Source of the DNA: Vibrio tarriae
GTDB taxonomy: Bacteria > Pseudomonadota > Gammaproteobacteria > Enterobacterales > Vibrionaceae
Reading direction: 5' to 3'
Assembly (NCBI RefSeq): GCF_002216685.1
Contig: NZ_CP022353.1
Location: 992,001-1,056,000 of the forward strand
DNA: 64,000 bases
The position numbers and the translations under genes are program-made. The notes beneath the pieces are model-generated. The model had not been told where the DNA came from. It worked only from the letters and a program-made list of their open reading frames with translations, and searched no databases. Below are positions 36,848-46,126 of this stretch, piece after piece; position 1 is the stretch's first letter, and every line of letters begins with the position of its first letter.

Positions 36848-37666
36848 ATGTCTTCCCCTATGACTGCCATTGCCGAAAAAGTGCTGTTTCACAAAACTTA
36901 TCTTCACCCGACAAGTCAGGAGTGGGTGGTGTTCGTTCATGGTGCGGGGGGCAGCTCATCCATATGGTTCAAGCAGATCAAAGCGTATCGGCAGCATTTC
37001 AATTTATTGCTGATTGATTTGCGCGGCCATGGGAAATCCAATCAGTTACTCAGAGACTGGATTGCCAATCGCTATACGTTTAAGACCGTGACGCTGGATG
37101 TGCTCAAAGTGCTTGATCACTTGAAAATCCAGTCGGCGCATTTTGTGGGCATGTCGCTGGGTACCATCATAGTCCGTAACCTTGCTGAGCTTGCCACGCA
37201 TCGGGTCAATTCTATGGTGCTTGGTGGCGCGGTCACACGGCTTAATGCGCGTTCGCAAGTGTTGGTTAAGCTAGGACATTTGAGTAAGCACCTCATCCCG
37301 TACATGTGGCTGTATCGCTTATTTGCTTACATAGTGATGCCGCAGCGTAGTCAAAAAGAGTCTCGCCATCTGTTTATTCGTGAAGCGCAAAAGCTCTGTC
37401 AGAAAGAATTTAAACGTTGGTTTACGTTAACCGCTGAGGTGAATCCGCTGATGCGTTATTTCCGCGACCGCGAATTGCCGATCCCAACCTTATATTTGAT
37501 GGGAGAGAAGGATTACATGTTCATCCATCCGGTGAAAGAGATGGTGGCGCTCCACGCACAAAGTGAGCTGTATGAAATCCCAAACTGCGGTCATGTATGT
37601 AATGTCGAGCAGCCTGAGCTATTTAATCAGCGTTCTATCGAGTTTATCCAGCGCCAAATCCGCTAA
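36848..37666 (+). CDS. alpha/beta hydrolase
   Basis: A 272-residue alpha/beta-hydrolase fold protein. The oxyanion HG motif is VFVHGAGGSSSIW (~28-40), the nucleophile Ser lies in GMSLG (~102), Asp in MGEKDYMF (~219) and His in CGHVCNV (~250). The complete triad suggests an active esterase, lipase or C-C hydrolase, but the substrate cannot be predicted. No signal peptide is present. It stands alone between the glycogen operon and two minus-strand genes. Confidence 0.8.
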   Translation: MSSPMTAIAEKVLFHKTYLHPTSQEWVVFVHGAGGSSSIWFKQIKAYRQHFNLLLIDLRGHGKSNQLLRDWIANRYTFKTVTLDVLKVLDHLKIQSAHFVGMSLGTIIVRNLAELATHRVNSMVLGGAVTRLNARSQVLVKLGHLSKHLIPYMWLYRLFAYIVMPQRSQKESRHLFIREAQKLCQKEFKRWFTLTAEVNPLMRYFRDRELPIPTLYLMGEKDYMFIHPVKEMVALHAQSELYEIPNCGHVCNVEQPELFNQRSIEFIQRQIR

Positions 37667-37670
37667 TCCC

Positions 37671-37982
37671 TCACTGAGCAGTTTGGCTAAAACCACACTG
37701 CCAGCAGGCGGAAAATTGCCCTTCATGATGTTCCCCACACTCTGGACACTGCCAGCATTCGGCGGGTGGGGGATTGAGAAATTCACGGATGATTTGCTGC
37801 GCTGCGGTTTGTTGCTCCGGTTTCTGTAACCAAAGTGAAGGGGCGCTGCTGGAATCCATCGGGATCTCGCCGCGCAGCGCAAACAGCATTTCTCCACGCA
37901 ACTCACACGCTATCCCTTGCTGATGCAAAAGCTGCATCAGCATGTGCGCTTCAAGCGGATGAGTGGCCGTGTAGATTTTCAT
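37671..37982 (-). CDS. small DUF2007 protein with C-terminal zinc ribbon
   Basis: A 103-residue protein. Residues 1-70 match the DUF2007 pattern of a PII-like small fold (MKIYTATHPLEAHMLMQLLH; QQGIACELRGE). The C terminus has CPEC at ~79 and CWQC at ~93, a short zinc ribbon. Function is unknown; the family is often annotated as a putative signal-transducing protein. Its stop is five bases from the stop of the hydrolase gene, which is convergent. Confidence 0.65.
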   Translation of the reverse strand: MKIYTATHPLEAHMLMQLLHQQGIACELRGEMLFALRGEIPMDSSSAPSLWLQKPEQQTAAQQIIREFLNPPPAECWQCPECGEHHEGQFSACWQCGFSQTAQ

Positions 37983-38015
37983 TGTCCTTCCCAGCTTATT
38001 TTTACCAAGAGTGAC

Positions 38016-38705
38016 TTACTTCACCGTCGATTGAGTGGCACGCTGCTGAACTTTGCCCATGAGCCATTTCACCACTATCGGAAATACGCCTAACAAAACG
38101 AATGAAGCGAGCACAGGGAGCGACACAATTTCGCCTAAGCTTGAGATTTCCGCCAGTTGAGTACCAGCATTGAGATACACCGCTGTACCCGGCAGCATAC
38201 CAAGTTGGCTGACCCAGTAGTAACGCCAAGTGGAGATAGGCGTTAGCCCCATCACTAAGTTAATCAGGAAAAATGGAAAAATCGGGATCAGTCGCAGAGA
38301 GAGTAAATAAAACGCGCCATCTCGTTCAATACCTTGATTGATGGTCTGCAATTTATCAGCGAATTTAGCTTGCACCCAATCTCGCAATAAGAAGCGGCTA
38401 CTGAGAAAGGCGAGAGTGGCACCAATAGTACTGGCAAAAGAAGCCAGCAGTAAGCTCAACCAAAAGCCAAATAGGGCCGCTCCCAATAAAGTCACGACCG
38501 TTGCGCCGGGGATTGAAAATGCGGTTAGGAGAACATACACCACAAAATAGATCAGTGCGGCTTGCAGCAAATGGGCATCAATATAATTCGCTAATTCGGC
38601 TTGTTTGGCTTTCGCGACATCTAGTGTTAGGTATTGGCTAAACTGCGTCACCAAGAGCGCGGCGATGGCAATCAAAACAATGGCGATGATGAGTTTTTTA
38701 TACAT
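38016..38705 (-). CDS. TVP38/TMEM64 (DedA-superfamily) membrane protein
   Basis: A 229-residue inner-membrane protein with about six hydrophobic segments. The SNARE-assoc/VTT motif is visible: LLTAFSIPGATVVTLLGAALFGFWLS split around residues 60-85, then FLSSRFLLRDWV near 105 and RLIPIFPFFLINLVMGLT near 140. Relatives are lipid-handling membrane proteins. The exact substrate is not established. It lies 34 bases upstream of the DUF2007 gene on the same strand. Confidence 0.75.
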   Translation of the reverse strand: MYKKLIIAIVLIAIAALLVTQFSQYLTLDVAKAKQAELANYIDAHLLQAALIYFVVYVLLTAFSIPGATVVTLLGAALFGFWLSLLLASFASTIGATLAFLSSRFLLRDWVQAKFADKLQTINQGIERDGAFYLLSLRLIPIFPFFLINLVMGLTPISTWRYYWVSQLGMLPGTAVYLNAGTQLAEISSLGEIVSLPVLASFVLLGVFPIVVKWLMGKVQQRATQSTVK

Positions 38706-38744
38706 TCGAGTACCTAGTCATTACTTTATGGTTTGTGGGGCGTG

Positions 38745-38872
38745 ATATTGCCCGTTTTACTTGGCTCTTCAGCAGTGTGGGCTACGTTTCTTCACCCAAT
38801 CATAGAGTGTCTCTGGTTTGATGTGGGTGCACACAGTGACCGCCGACTTGTCACTCCAAGTCATGAGAGTAT
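38745..38872. repeat. degenerate full-length ERIC-like element
   Basis: The 128-base length and order match the full copy: CTTCAGCAGTGTGGGCTACG, TTTCTTCACCCAATCA, a diverged centre, GACCGCCGACTTGTC and ACTCCAAGTCATGAGAGTAT. It occupies the gap between the TVP38 gene and the tfoY terminator. The rest of this 354-base gap shows only the terminator listed separately. Confidence 0.65.
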
Positions 38873-38965
38873 CGCTCATTACTCAAGTATATCGTCTGTA
38901 ACTGAATTTACTGGAGATACATAGAGAGCCTAAAAGTAAAGACAGGTCAAAGGCCGTTTTTCTTT

Positions 38966-38998
38966 CAAAAAAATAACGCGCCACTTTGGACGCGTTAT
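38966..38998 (-). terminator. rho-independent terminator of tfoY
   Basis: On the minus strand ATAACGCG pairs with CGCGTTAT around a ten-base loop and continues into seven T residues. It lies about 60 bases after the tfoY stop. Confidence 0.85.
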
Positions 38999-39059
38999 GA
39001 AATATAGGGTGTGTAAAAACACAGGATGATTACAGGCGTTGATGAACTCAAAATGAAAC

Positions 39060-39647
39060 TCAGAGATGCCTTAATAGCTCATCACGACGATTTTGTGGGA
39101 TCACCGACCAATGTTTACCTTCGATTGCGCCTTCTAGAGCCCATAACAGCTCTAAACTCACTTCTGCCGTGTGGGTTCGTTGAACCGCTTTATAAGCTTC
39201 GACAGAACCAAGAGTCTGAAGAGACTCGACGGTTTCGATACCTGCTTTTTTGAGCATTCTTTCTGTTGCTAAACGCAAGTTAGGAAGATCTTTCAAACGA
39301 TCAGGTTTCGCTTGTGCTTGAGTTTCACGTTCGGCCTTAGCGACCTCCAGTGCTGCACGCGCTTCATTAAGGATAGAGTCTGGGTGACTCCAACAATCTT
39401 CAGGTAGAGCGTAGTACTTAGTTACAACGGGGAAGCCACGTTTTTTGTAAACATAAGGTTCATAACCTTGCTGTTTATACTTTTCGATTGTGGCGTCATC
39501 TGCACGGATGTGCAGCGTATCGTTAACCACAAGCGCAAACATAGTTTCGTCGACGAAAATACCAAAGCCACCAAACATTGAACGAGATTTAACACGTCCT
39601 AGCTGCTCAAAGAGCCGCATTGAATCTTTTAATACTGGTTTATCCAT
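39060..39647 (-). CDS. tfoY: TfoY, TfoX/Sxy-family regulator
   Basis: A 195-residue protein with the N-terminal TfoX domain ([20 protein letters not shown], residues ~22-41; [20 protein letters not shown] near 66-85) and the C-terminal TfoX domain with a helix-hairpin-helix-like segment ([20 protein letters not shown] near 124-143). In V. cholerae TfoY promotes motility and type VI secretion. Its translation is controlled by the c-di-GMP riboswitch that ends 112 bases upstream of the ATG at 39647. It is distinct from the competence activator TfoX, which does not lie in this window. Confidence 0.88.
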   Translation of the reverse strand: MDKPVLKDSMRLFEQLGRVKSRSMFGGFGIFVDETMFALVVNDTLHIRADDATIEKYKQQGYEPYVYKKRGFPVVTKYYALPEDCWSHPDSILNEARAALEVAKAERETQAQAKPDRLKDLPNLRLATERMLKKAGIETVESLQTLGSVEAYKAVQRTHTAEVSLELLWALEGAIEGKHWSVIPQNRRDELLRHL

Positions 39648-39758
39648 GCTGTTAGTCTCGGAGTATTGTTACATACGCCACCAAGTCAGGTCCGAGAAAA
39701 TTAGCAAATACATGCATCGGCCATGTCAATGATGAGTCAACATAGTGTATGCATTTTG

Positions 39759-39846
39759 CCATCGGTAACCCCGCTACCTACCACGTCTTCTGGTTTAGGC
39801 CGGAGGCTTTGCGTCCCACTCTTTCGAATGGTTTGCCCTGTGCGTG
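39759..39846 (-). ncRNA. cyclic-di-GMP-I (GEMM-I, Vc2-type) riboswitch aptamer
   Basis: The minus strand begins CACGCACAGGGCAAACC, then CATTCGAAAGAGTG (a stem with a GAAA tetraloop), GGACGCAAAGCCTCCGGCC (conserved core with tetraloop-receptor region), and ends with GGTAGGTAGCGGGGTTACCG ATGG. This is the GEMM-I consensus and matches the Vc2 aptamer, whose crystal structure with c-di-GMP is known. It binds c-di-GMP between its two helices and controls tfoY. The 111 bases between aptamer and ATG contain the expression platform. Confidence 0.95.
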
Positions 39847-39950
39847 ACATTTTTCCTGATAAAAATTAATCATTCTTGGCTCATCCTCACATACTGATAT
39901 TTCAATTGTGAGAATAAGCGCTATTAATGATACTCGCTCTACATATGTTT

Positions 39951-39968
39951 TGTCATATTTATGTGACA
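39951..39968. promoter_or_regulatory. palindrome in the tfoY promoter region
   Basis: TGTCA and TGACA are perfect inverted repeats around eight AT-rich bases, about 105 bases upstream of the riboswitch. It lies in the region that should contain the tfoY promoter. The protein bound is unknown; it does not match a clean CRP site. Confidence 0.35.
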
Positions 39969-40005
39969 GGGTTTCAAATATAGGCGTTATGAATTGTCAA
40001 GAAAG

Positions 40006-41016
40006 TTAGGATTTTGTCAAGTCTTTCACCGTATCGCGCTCTACGATCTCTGGGTGCATTTCGAAAATACGGCGATCATGTTCTTTATCTTTAATGCGCT
40101 CTAACAAAATTTCAAACGCGTTCTTGCCCACACGACGCTTGGGTTGGTGCACTGTGGTCAGTGGTGGAGAGAAGTATTCTGCTAACTCGATATTATCGTA
40201 ACCGATGACAGACATATCTTCTGGAATACGTATGCCTTTCTGTTGCAAACGGCTCATCAGACCTAATGCCATCGTATCGTTGAAACAGAATACCGCCGTG
40301 GGGCGCTTGTCCATCGCAATGATTTTATCCGCCGCTAAAACGGCAGTATCACACTCAAAGTTACCTTCCAAGATCCAATCTTCATTGACGGTCAAATTAG
40401 CTTCCGCCATTGCGCGGCGGAAACCTTGAATGCGCTCTTGGCATGCGGCTTTGACGAAGTGACCACTCAAACATGCAATCTCAGTGTGACCGCGGTCAGT
40501 GAGATATTTGGTCGCGAGGTAGCCGCCTTCTTCTGAGTTATCGATGATTTTATCGGCGTGCGACGTTTCTGGACCCCAATCCATAACCACTTTTGGAATA
40601 TCTTTGTGCGCATCCAACATATCTTGCAGTTCTTGGGTTAGGTCTGAGCACATCACCAAAATGCCATCAACCCGTTTTTCGGCCAGCATGCGGATATAAT
40701 CGCGTTGCTTTTCATAGATGCCGCCTGTGTTACATAGGATCAGCGTATAGCCTTGACGGTAACAGTAGCTTTCCACACCGTCGATAACTTCCGAGAAAAA
40801 CAGGTTAGTAGATTGCGTCACTAACATACCAATCGTGCGAGTGGTATTGCACTTTAAGCTGCGTGCTACGGCACTTGGCGCGTAGTTCAGTTGCTTAACG
40901 GCTTCCATCACTTTCTCTTGGGTGGTTTCTGCCACAAAACGAGTTTTATTGATAACGTGAGAAACGGTGGTGGTTGACACGCCCGCAAGGCGCGCCACAT
41001 CTTTAATCGTAGCCAT
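40006..41016 (-). CDS. purR: purine repressor PurR, LacI family
   Basis: A 336-residue LacI-type repressor. The DNA-binding region is [20 protein letters not shown] (1-20) with the hinge helix around SAVARSLK. The effector domain follows ([27 protein letters not shown] near 175; [20 protein letters not shown] near 270-290). PurR with hypoxanthine or guanine represses purine synthesis genes. ATG 41016 is chosen, seven bases after AGGAA; an upstream in-frame start adds 13 unrelated residues. Confidence 0.92.
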   Translation of the reverse strand: MATIKDVARLAGVSTTTVSHVINKTRFVAETTQEKVMEAVKQLNYAPSAVARSLKCNTTRTIGMLVTQSTNLFFSEVIDGVESYCYRQGYTLILCNTGGIYEKQRDYIRMLAEKRVDGILVMCSDLTQELQDMLDAHKDIPKVVMDWGPETSHADKIIDNSEEGGYLATKYLTDRGHTEIACLSGHFVKAACQERIQGFRRAMAEANLTVNEDWILEGNFECDTAVLAADKIIAMDKRPTAVFCFNDTMALGLMSRLQQKGIRIPEDMSVIGYDNIELAEYFSPPLTTVHQPKRRVGKNAFEILLERIKDKEHDRRIFEMHPEIVERDTVKDLTKS

Positions 41017-41187
41017 AGAGTGTTCCTGTCGATGACTGCTGCCAGCGAATAACATCGGTGGATTTAATCAGCAGAAGTAAGGCGAGACTGAGCGAATCTT
41101 CACACTCTGTGCGAGCACATGTCCAACACTATGCCGTACGTAAAGCGCTTCAATCACTATGCCTAAAGTAATAAACCTAAAGTAATA

Positions 41188-41218
41188 AAAAACAAAAACC
41201 GCTAAAAAACAGCGGTTT
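41188..41218 (-). terminator. terminator of torD
   Basis: On the minus strand AACCGCT and AGCGGTT pair around GTTTTTT, followed by TTTGTTTTTT. It is 144 bases after the torD stop. The stretch between it and purR should hold the purR promoter; a partial PUR-box-like CGCAAACGATAAAA occurs near 41230-41250. Confidence 0.75.
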
Positions 41219-41330
41219 ACATTTTTATTCGTTTTTATCGTTTGCGGGTGGATTTTAGACTGCAAATCTCTCCGTCGCAACGAAATTCATTCATCAAACT
41301 ATAAGCCATTTCACAATTAATTCGTCTATC

Positions 41331-41366
41331 CTCATTCTACTTTAAGCTGCAACCGTATTGACTAAT
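41331..41366. repeat. short ERIC-like fragment at the torD 3' end
   Basis: CTACTTTAAGCTGCAACCGT then ATTGACTA resembles the first arm of the element (CTACTTGAAGCTGCAGCGGT, GTTGGCTA). Only this arm remains. Confidence 0.45.
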
Positions 41367-42024
41367 GGATGTCGTGAACCAGCTCATCAATACAGCGTTG
41401 ATCTTGCTTAATAAAGACTAACGCTAAACGAGCGGCGGCTGAGTACAATCCGAATGCATCAAATTGAGTGCAACGTTCAACAAAGGCAGGCAGCCAAGTG
41501 AGTAAGTGTTGGCTTATGAAGTCGGACTGAGCTTGTAGCGCTGAACTCAGTTGTGCTCTGTGCTCAATTTGGTTAGCGCTGATCGCAAGATGCGCTAAAA
41601 AGTCGAGCTGTATGGCAAGATGATCCTCAGGCTCATTGATATTTTTTTCAACCTTAACCCCATGTGCGTTGAGTAACTCACGCATTTGCTGTGCAGGCTT
41701 GCCATTGAGTAAACCTTTATCGGTATAGACGGAGGCATAGGGTAGGGCGGAATCACGGTCTGATTTCAAAAAGAGATCGCAGAAATCCGCGGCGAGTTCT
41801 AACTGCGCATCTTGACGATCTTGTAGTCGGTTGAGCGTATCTATCAAGTTTTTAACTTCGCCGCTTAGGCTTTGCTCATCGGCGAGTCCGCTTAAAAAAG
41901 TGCGAATTTCTGCTGAGTGATAACGAGCGATATCTTGCTCATTCAGTTCCTTAAAAAACAGGCTCGACAGCCACCAATAGATTTCAGCACGCTTTTCATT
42001 GAGGATTTTCAGTTCTTGTATCAT
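41362..42024 (-). CDS. torD: TorD-family chaperone for molybdoenzyme maturation
   Basis: A 220-residue all-helical cytoplasmic chaperone of the TorD/DmsD family. The family motif around EPEDHLAIQLDFLAHL (~131-146) is clear. TorD binds the signal peptide and apoenzyme of TMAO reductase TorA and helps insert the molybdenum cofactor before Tat export. It is divergent from torR. torA and torC are not in the window, so the chaperone is encoded apart from its client. Confidence 0.87.
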   Translation of the reverse strand: MIQELKILNEKRAEIYWWLSSLFFKELNEQDIARYHSAEIRTFLSGLADEQSLSGEVKNLIDTLNRLQDRQDAQLELAADFCDLFLKSDRDSALPYASVYTDKGLLNGKPAQQMRELLNAHGVKVEKNINEPEDHLAIQLDFLAHLAISANQIEHRAQLSSALQAQSDFISQHLLTWLPAFVERCTQFDAFGLYSAAARLALVFIKQDQRCIDELVHDIH

Positions 42025-42065
42025 TTCTGCACTCCCAATCGATGTGTACTTAGTCTAAACCATAA

Positions 42066-42075
42066 ACATGAACAG
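42066..42075 (-). promoter_or_regulatory. candidate TorR box near torD
   Basis: On the minus strand CTGTTCATGT matches the E. coli TorR decamer CTGTTCATAT in nine of ten positions. It lies about 42 bases before the torD start. Confidence 0.5.
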
Positions 42076-42187
42076 CTATCACTCTTATTGTGACAGCATG
42101 TGAAAAGAAAAGAATAGGTTGTTAATCTGTTAAATGAAGTTTGCTTTGCATCAAAAAAAGGTGAGATTTCTCACGGTTTTTCTCGAA

Positions 42188-42207
42188 TTATTAACAGATA
42201 TGAATAG
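42188..42207 (-). promoter_or_regulatory. candidate tandem TorR boxes before torR
   Basis: Two adjacent decamers on the minus strand read CTATTCATAT and CTGTTAATAA, matching the TorR box in nine and eight of ten positions. They are 41 bases before the torR ATG, where bound TorR would cover the promoter, as in the known E. coli torR autorepression. Confidence 0.55.
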
Positions 42208-42248
42208 AATAACCCTGCGATACATCCAGTTATTTAAAATGGTGCATT

Positions 42249-42953
42249 ATGAGCTATCACGTACTTGTGGTTGAAGATGACCTCGTCACGCGGAGTAAGT
42301 TAAGTGGTTACTTTCAAAATGAAGGTTACCAAGTAACAGAAGCAGAAAGTGGCGCGCAGATGAGAGAAGCGTTAGAACTCAATGACATCGATCTGGTTTT
42401 GCTGGACATCAATTTGCCCGGTGAAGACGGTCTGTTATTGACGCGAGAATTACGCAGCCAGTCGGAGATTGGCATTATTTTAGTGACAGGACGCACCGAC
42501 AGTATCGACAAAATCGTTGGCCTCGAAATGGGCGCGGACGATTATGTCACTAAACCCGTCGATTTGCGTGAGCTCCAGGTTCGTGTAAAAAACTTATTAT
42601 GGCGAATTTCCCTCGCACAGCGAGAGAGAAATACGGACAAACAAGATGACAAACTGGTGCATTTTGGTGAGTGGACGTTCGATGTTCAGCGCCGTGCCTT
42701 AAGTCGTAACGGTGAGCCTGTGAAGCTCACTAAAGCGGAATACGAGTTGTTAGTCGCGCTTTCTTCTTATCCGAATCAGGTGCTGAGTCGTGAACGTATT
42801 TTGAACATGATCAGCCACCGTGTGGATGCGCCAAACGATCGTACTATTGATGTGTTGATTCGACGTATGCGCGCCAAGATGGAAATGGATCCAAAAAACC
42901 CGCAAATTTTTGTGACGGTTCACGGCGAAGGTTATATGTTCGCTGGGGATTAA
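42249..42953 (+). CDS. torR: TorR, OmpR-family response regulator
   Basis: A 234-residue response regulator. The receiver domain has Asp-Asp at residues 10-11 (VVEDDL), phospho-acceptor Asp53 (LVLLDINLPGEDGL), Thr at 81 (ILVTGRTD) and Lys103 (DDYVTKPV). The C-terminal winged helix ends with the motif NDRTIDVLIRRMRAKM and GEGYMFAGD. Divergence from torD and the TorR-like decamers identify TorR rather than ArcA, which it otherwise resembles. It activates TMAO respiration genes on phosphorylation by TorS; torS is not in this window. Confidence 0.87.
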   Translation: MSYHVLVVEDDLVTRSKLSGYFQNEGYQVTEAESGAQMREALELNDIDLVLLDINLPGEDGLLLTRELRSQSEIGIILVTGRTDSIDKIVGLEMGADDYVTKPVDLRELQVRVKNLLWRISLAQRERNTDKQDDKLVHFGEWTFDVQRRALSRNGEPVKLTKAEYELLVALSSYPNQVLSRERILNMISHRVDAPNDRTIDVLIRRMRAKMEMDPKNPQIFVTVHGEGYMFAGD

Positions 42954-42993
42954 ACTTCGAAAGTGTCTTCATCCTTTTCTGCATTGTAAAAAT

Positions 42994-43021
42994 TAAAAAA
43001 CTGGCTAAATGCCAGTTTTTT
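42994..43021. terminator. bidirectional terminator between torR and elyC
   Basis: AAAAAACTGGC and GCCAGTTTTTT pair around TAAAT. A and T runs on both sides let it serve both convergent genes. Confidence 0.88.
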
Positions 43022-43056
43022 ACTTATTTTTTAACGAGTTGGATGATTTGGGGCGA

Positions 43057-43878
43057 TTAGGGCGTTGTCGGAGCTTCTTCTACGACAGAGGGCGTTCCTA
43101 CCTGTTCACTGCTATCTCCGGCAACGGTATCACGCAGTTTTTGCCACAATAGGCCTAATGTTTCGTACCAATACTGTTCGGTTTGCTCAAGATAGCGTGA
43201 TTTAGGAATGTACTTATCCCAAGGCTGAACAATATTGAGATGACCTAAGTAGTTAGTCGGTGCTGGGATTGGCGTTAAACCTGCCGATTCAAATTCGCGC
43301 ATCGCACGCTTCATATGGCTTGCTGAGGTGACCAGTACCATGCGCTTTTGTTGCACGAAAGCCGCAGCTTGGCGCGCTTCTTCCCAAGTATCTTTAGCGG
43401 TTTCCAGCAAAATAATATCCGATTTCGGCACACCTAACGCTAAAGCGACACGCGCCATCATCCGAGCGTGGCTAACTTCACTACCACCAGCGTAACCGGA
43501 GAGGATAAGTTTCGAACCCGGATACATACGACTAATACGAATGCCTTCTGTTAAGCGCATGAGCGCAGCACGAGTAAGCTCTGAGGTGGGGGGGATGTCA
43601 TCATCAACCACATGGCCATTACCGAGCACCATCACGTAGTCAAGAGTACCTTCTACGGGTAAAAATGCCGTGTAAGTACGTTCAAGTGGCATCAATAAAC
43701 GAGTCGCCACGGGTTGAAAGGAAACCAGAAATAACCCAGTGAGGGAGAACAACACCACTAGGCAGCCAGTTTTACGTTTTGCCGTGAACATGATCAGCAT
43801 CAGGCCCACGAAACCAATGATCAGCAGCGCTGGCAGAGGCATCAACAGTGAAGAAAAAATTTTTTTCAGCTCAAACAT
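43057..43878 (-). CDS. elyC: ElyC-type envelope protein (DUF218)
   Basis: A 273-residue inner-membrane protein with two N-terminal helices (residues ~10-33 and ~38-58) and a periplasmic DUF218 domain (YVMVLGNGHVVDDDIP; RLTEGIRISRMYPGSKLILS; TWEEARQAA; LVTSASHMKRAM). E. coli ElyC (YcbC) influences lipid-carrier recycling in envelope assembly. The gene order elyC-cmoM-mukF-mukE-mukB is the same as in E. coli, which supports the name. I use ATG 43878 (MFELKK); the longer frame begins nine codons upstream. Confidence 0.85.
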   Translation of the reverse strand: MFELKKIFSSLLMPLPALLIIGFVGLMLIMFTAKRKTGCLVVLFSLTGLFLVSFQPVATRLLMPLERTYTAFLPVEGTLDYVMVLGNGHVVDDDIPPTSELTRAALMRLTEGIRISRMYPGSKLILSGYAGGSEVSHARMMARVALALGVPKSDIILLETAKDTWEEARQAAAFVQQKRMVLVTSASHMKRAMREFESAGLTPIPAPTNYLGHLNIVQPWDKYIPKSRYLEQTEQYWYETLGLLWQKLRDTVAGDSSEQVGTPSVVEEAPTTP

Positions 43879-43994
43879 AGAGAAAACAGTCCGAAAAAAC
43901 AGCACTTGAGTATAAAAAGAGTCGAAGCCTCTTTATTCCTGCCATTCGTATGACAGAATAGCAGGCACGGTTCGTTATCATAACTCAAGCTACT

Positions 43995-44777
43995 GTGACA
44001 GAAGATCGCAATTTCGACGATATTGCCCACAAATTTGCAAAAAATATATACGGTTCTGACAAAGGTGAGATCCGCCAAGTCATTGTTTGGGAAGATTTGG
44101 AGCAGCTTCTCAGTCAACTGGACACGCAAAAAGTTCCCTTGCACGTGCTCGATGCGGGTGGCGGCTTGGCGCAAGTATCGCAAAAAATCGCTCGCCTTGG
44201 GCATCGAGTGACACTCTGTGATCTTTCTTCGGAAATGTTGCAATTGGCCGAGCAGGATATTGCAAACAATGGCCTGCTTGAGCAGTATCGCTTCGTCCAT
44301 TCACCAGTGCAGACGATTCAAGCGCACCTTGATGCGCCCGTGGATTTGGTGCTGTTTCATGCGGTGATGGAATGGTTAGCGGAGCCCAAACCAGCGTTGC
44401 AAAATTTGTTGGCGCAAGTCAGACCGGGCGGCATGGTGTCGGTGATGTTTTACAACTATCACGGTTTGGTTTACAAAAACGCCGTGTGTGGCAACATTCC
44501 GCACGTGCTAGAAGATATGCCGCACCGCAAACGGTTTAAATTACAACCGCAGAAAGGCTTGCTCCCCGAAGAGGTCTACCAATGGATCGAAGAATCGGGT
44601 TTTGAGATCTGCGGGAAATCCGGTATTCGTTGTTTCAGTGATTACATCGGAAACATGAAAAATATGGGCGAATACCAGTATGAGGATTTGGTGGCACTGG
44701 AGCGCAAATTCTGCCGTCAGGAGCCTTACCTCTCATTGGGCCGATACATTCACGTATGGGCTAAGAAAAAACAATAA
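43995..44777 (+). CDS. cmoM: tRNA cmo5U methyltransferase CmoM (SmtA)
   Basis: A 260-residue SAM-dependent methyltransferase that methylates 5-carboxymethoxyuridine at the tRNA wobble position. Motif I is [12 protein letters not shown] (~51-62), the acidic strand end is [11 protein letters not shown] (~73-83), and motif IV region is [12 protein letters not shown] (~118-129). The start is a GTG; no better in-frame ATG is present upstream. mukF begins 11 bases after its stop, as in the E. coli smtA-mukFEB operon. Confidence 0.88.
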   Translation: MTEDRNFDDIAHKFAKNIYGSDKGEIRQVIVWEDLEQLLSQLDTQKVPLHVLDAGGGLAQVSQKIARLGHRVTLCDLSSEMLQLAEQDIANNGLLEQYRFVHSPVQTIQAHLDAPVDLVLFHAVMEWLAEPKPALQNLLAQVRPGGMVSVMFYNYHGLVYKNAVCGNIPHVLEDMPHRKRFKLQPQKGLLPEEVYQWIEESGFEICGKSGIRCFSDYIGNMKNMGEYQYEDLVALERKFCRQEPYLSLGRYIHVWAKKKQ

Positions 44778-44788
44778 CAGGATACACA

Positions 44789-46126
44789 ATGAGTGAGTTT
44801 ACTCAGGATACTGTGCAAAAGCCCATCGACGAACTCGTCACTTGGGTAAAACAGTATGACTTCTCATTGAATCTGCCTACTGAGCGGCTGGCATTTTTGC
44901 TCGCGATTGCTGTGCTCAGTAATGAAAGATTTGATGAAGAGCTCGGAGAAGGGGAACTTCACGATGCATTCGCGATAGTCACGCGCTTGTTTGCAGAATC
45001 GGGAGAAGCCTCAGCCTTTCGGGCTAACAATGCGATTAATGATCTGGTGAAGCAGCGCTTACTCAGTCGCTTTACCAGCGAAATGACGGAAGGTGCCAGC
45101 ATCTACCGTTTGACTCCTTTAGCGATCGGCATTACCGATTACTATGTTCGTCATCGCGAATTTTCCAAACTGAAACTATCCATCCAACTCTCTATGGTCG
45201 CGGATGAGATGGCGAAAGCCGTGGAATCCGCGCAGCAGGGTGGCAGTGTCGCCCATTGGCGCAAAAACGTGTTTGGCGTGCTCAAATATTCGGTGAGTGA
45301 AATCTTCGATCGCATCGATCTTAACCAGCGTGTGATGGATGAGCAGCAGCAATCGGTCAAAGAACAGATTGCCGATCTGCTGAATAAAGATTGGCGTGAT
45401 GCGATCAACAACTGTGAAGCCTTGCTGTCTGAGACTTCCGCCACACTGCGTGAGTTGCAAGATACCTTGCAAGCGGCTGGCGATGAGTTGCAAACGCAAA
45501 TTCTCGATATTCAGGAGTGCGTGTATGGCGATCTGGAATTGGATTTCATCGAAGAGACGCTGTTTGCGCTGCAGATGAAGCTTGACCGCATCACGAGCTG
45601 GGGGCAGCAGTCGATTGATCTTTGGATCGGTTACGATCGCCACGTCCACAAGTTTATTCGTACCGCGATTGATATGGACCAGAACCGCGCGTTCAGCCAA
45701 CGTCTGCGTCAGTCAATGAACGACTATTTTGAACAACCTTGGTATCTCACTTACGCCGATGCAGAACGTCTATCCGATCTGCGAGATGAAACCTTGACCC
45801 TGCGTGACGAAGAAGTTACCGGTCATGTGCCGATGGAAGTGGAATACGAAGAGCTGCAACAAGTGAACGATGAACTTGCGCAGCGGATTGGCGACATGCT
45901 GAAAGTGCATAAAGAGCAGGGCGCAGCGATTGATTTAGCACTTGTACTGCGTGATTACTTAGCCAGCCACCCACGAACCCATCATTTCGATTTAGCCCGA
46001 ATGGTTGTCGACCAAGCGGTAAGACTGGGTTATTCCGAGTCCGACTACCGCGCTATCCAGCCTGACTGGACGGCGATCAACGATTTTGGCGCAAAGGTAC
46101 AAGCGAATGTCATCGACCGATATTAA
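44789..46126 (+). CDS. mukF: chromosome partition protein MukF (kleisin)
   Basis: A 445-residue kleisin of the MukBEF condensin. The N-terminal winged helix dimerisation domain covers ~1-115, a helical middle region ~120-300, and the C-terminal winged helix that binds the MukB head ~330-445. MukF connects the two MukB heads and recruits MukE. The mukE start lies within its last 20 bases. Confidence 0.93.
   Translation: MSEFTQDTVQKPIDELVTWVKQYDFSLNLPTERLAFLLAIAVLSNERFDEELGEGELHDAFAIVTRLFAESGEASAFRANNAINDLVKQRLLSRFTSEMTEGASIYRLTPLAIGITDYYVRHREFSKLKLSIQLSMVADEMAKAVESAQQGGSVAHWRKNVFGVLKYSVSEIFDRIDLNQRVMDEQQQSVKEQIADLLNKDWRDAINNCEALLSETSATLRELQDTLQAAGDELQTQILDIQECVYGDLELDFIEETLFALQMKLDRITSWGQQSIDLWIGYDRHVHKFIRTAIDMDQNRAFSQRLRQSMNDYFEQPWYLTYADAERLSDLRDETLTLRDEEVTGHVPMEVEYEELQQVNDELAQRIGDMLKVHKEQGAAIDLALVLRDYLASHPRTHHFDLARMVVDQAVRLGYSESDYRAIQPDWTAINDFGAKVQANVIDRY

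Noticed and set aside
41228-41252. PUR-box-like CGCAAACG upstream of purR
   Set aside because: Only one half resembles the PurR operator, so autoregulation by this site is not supported.
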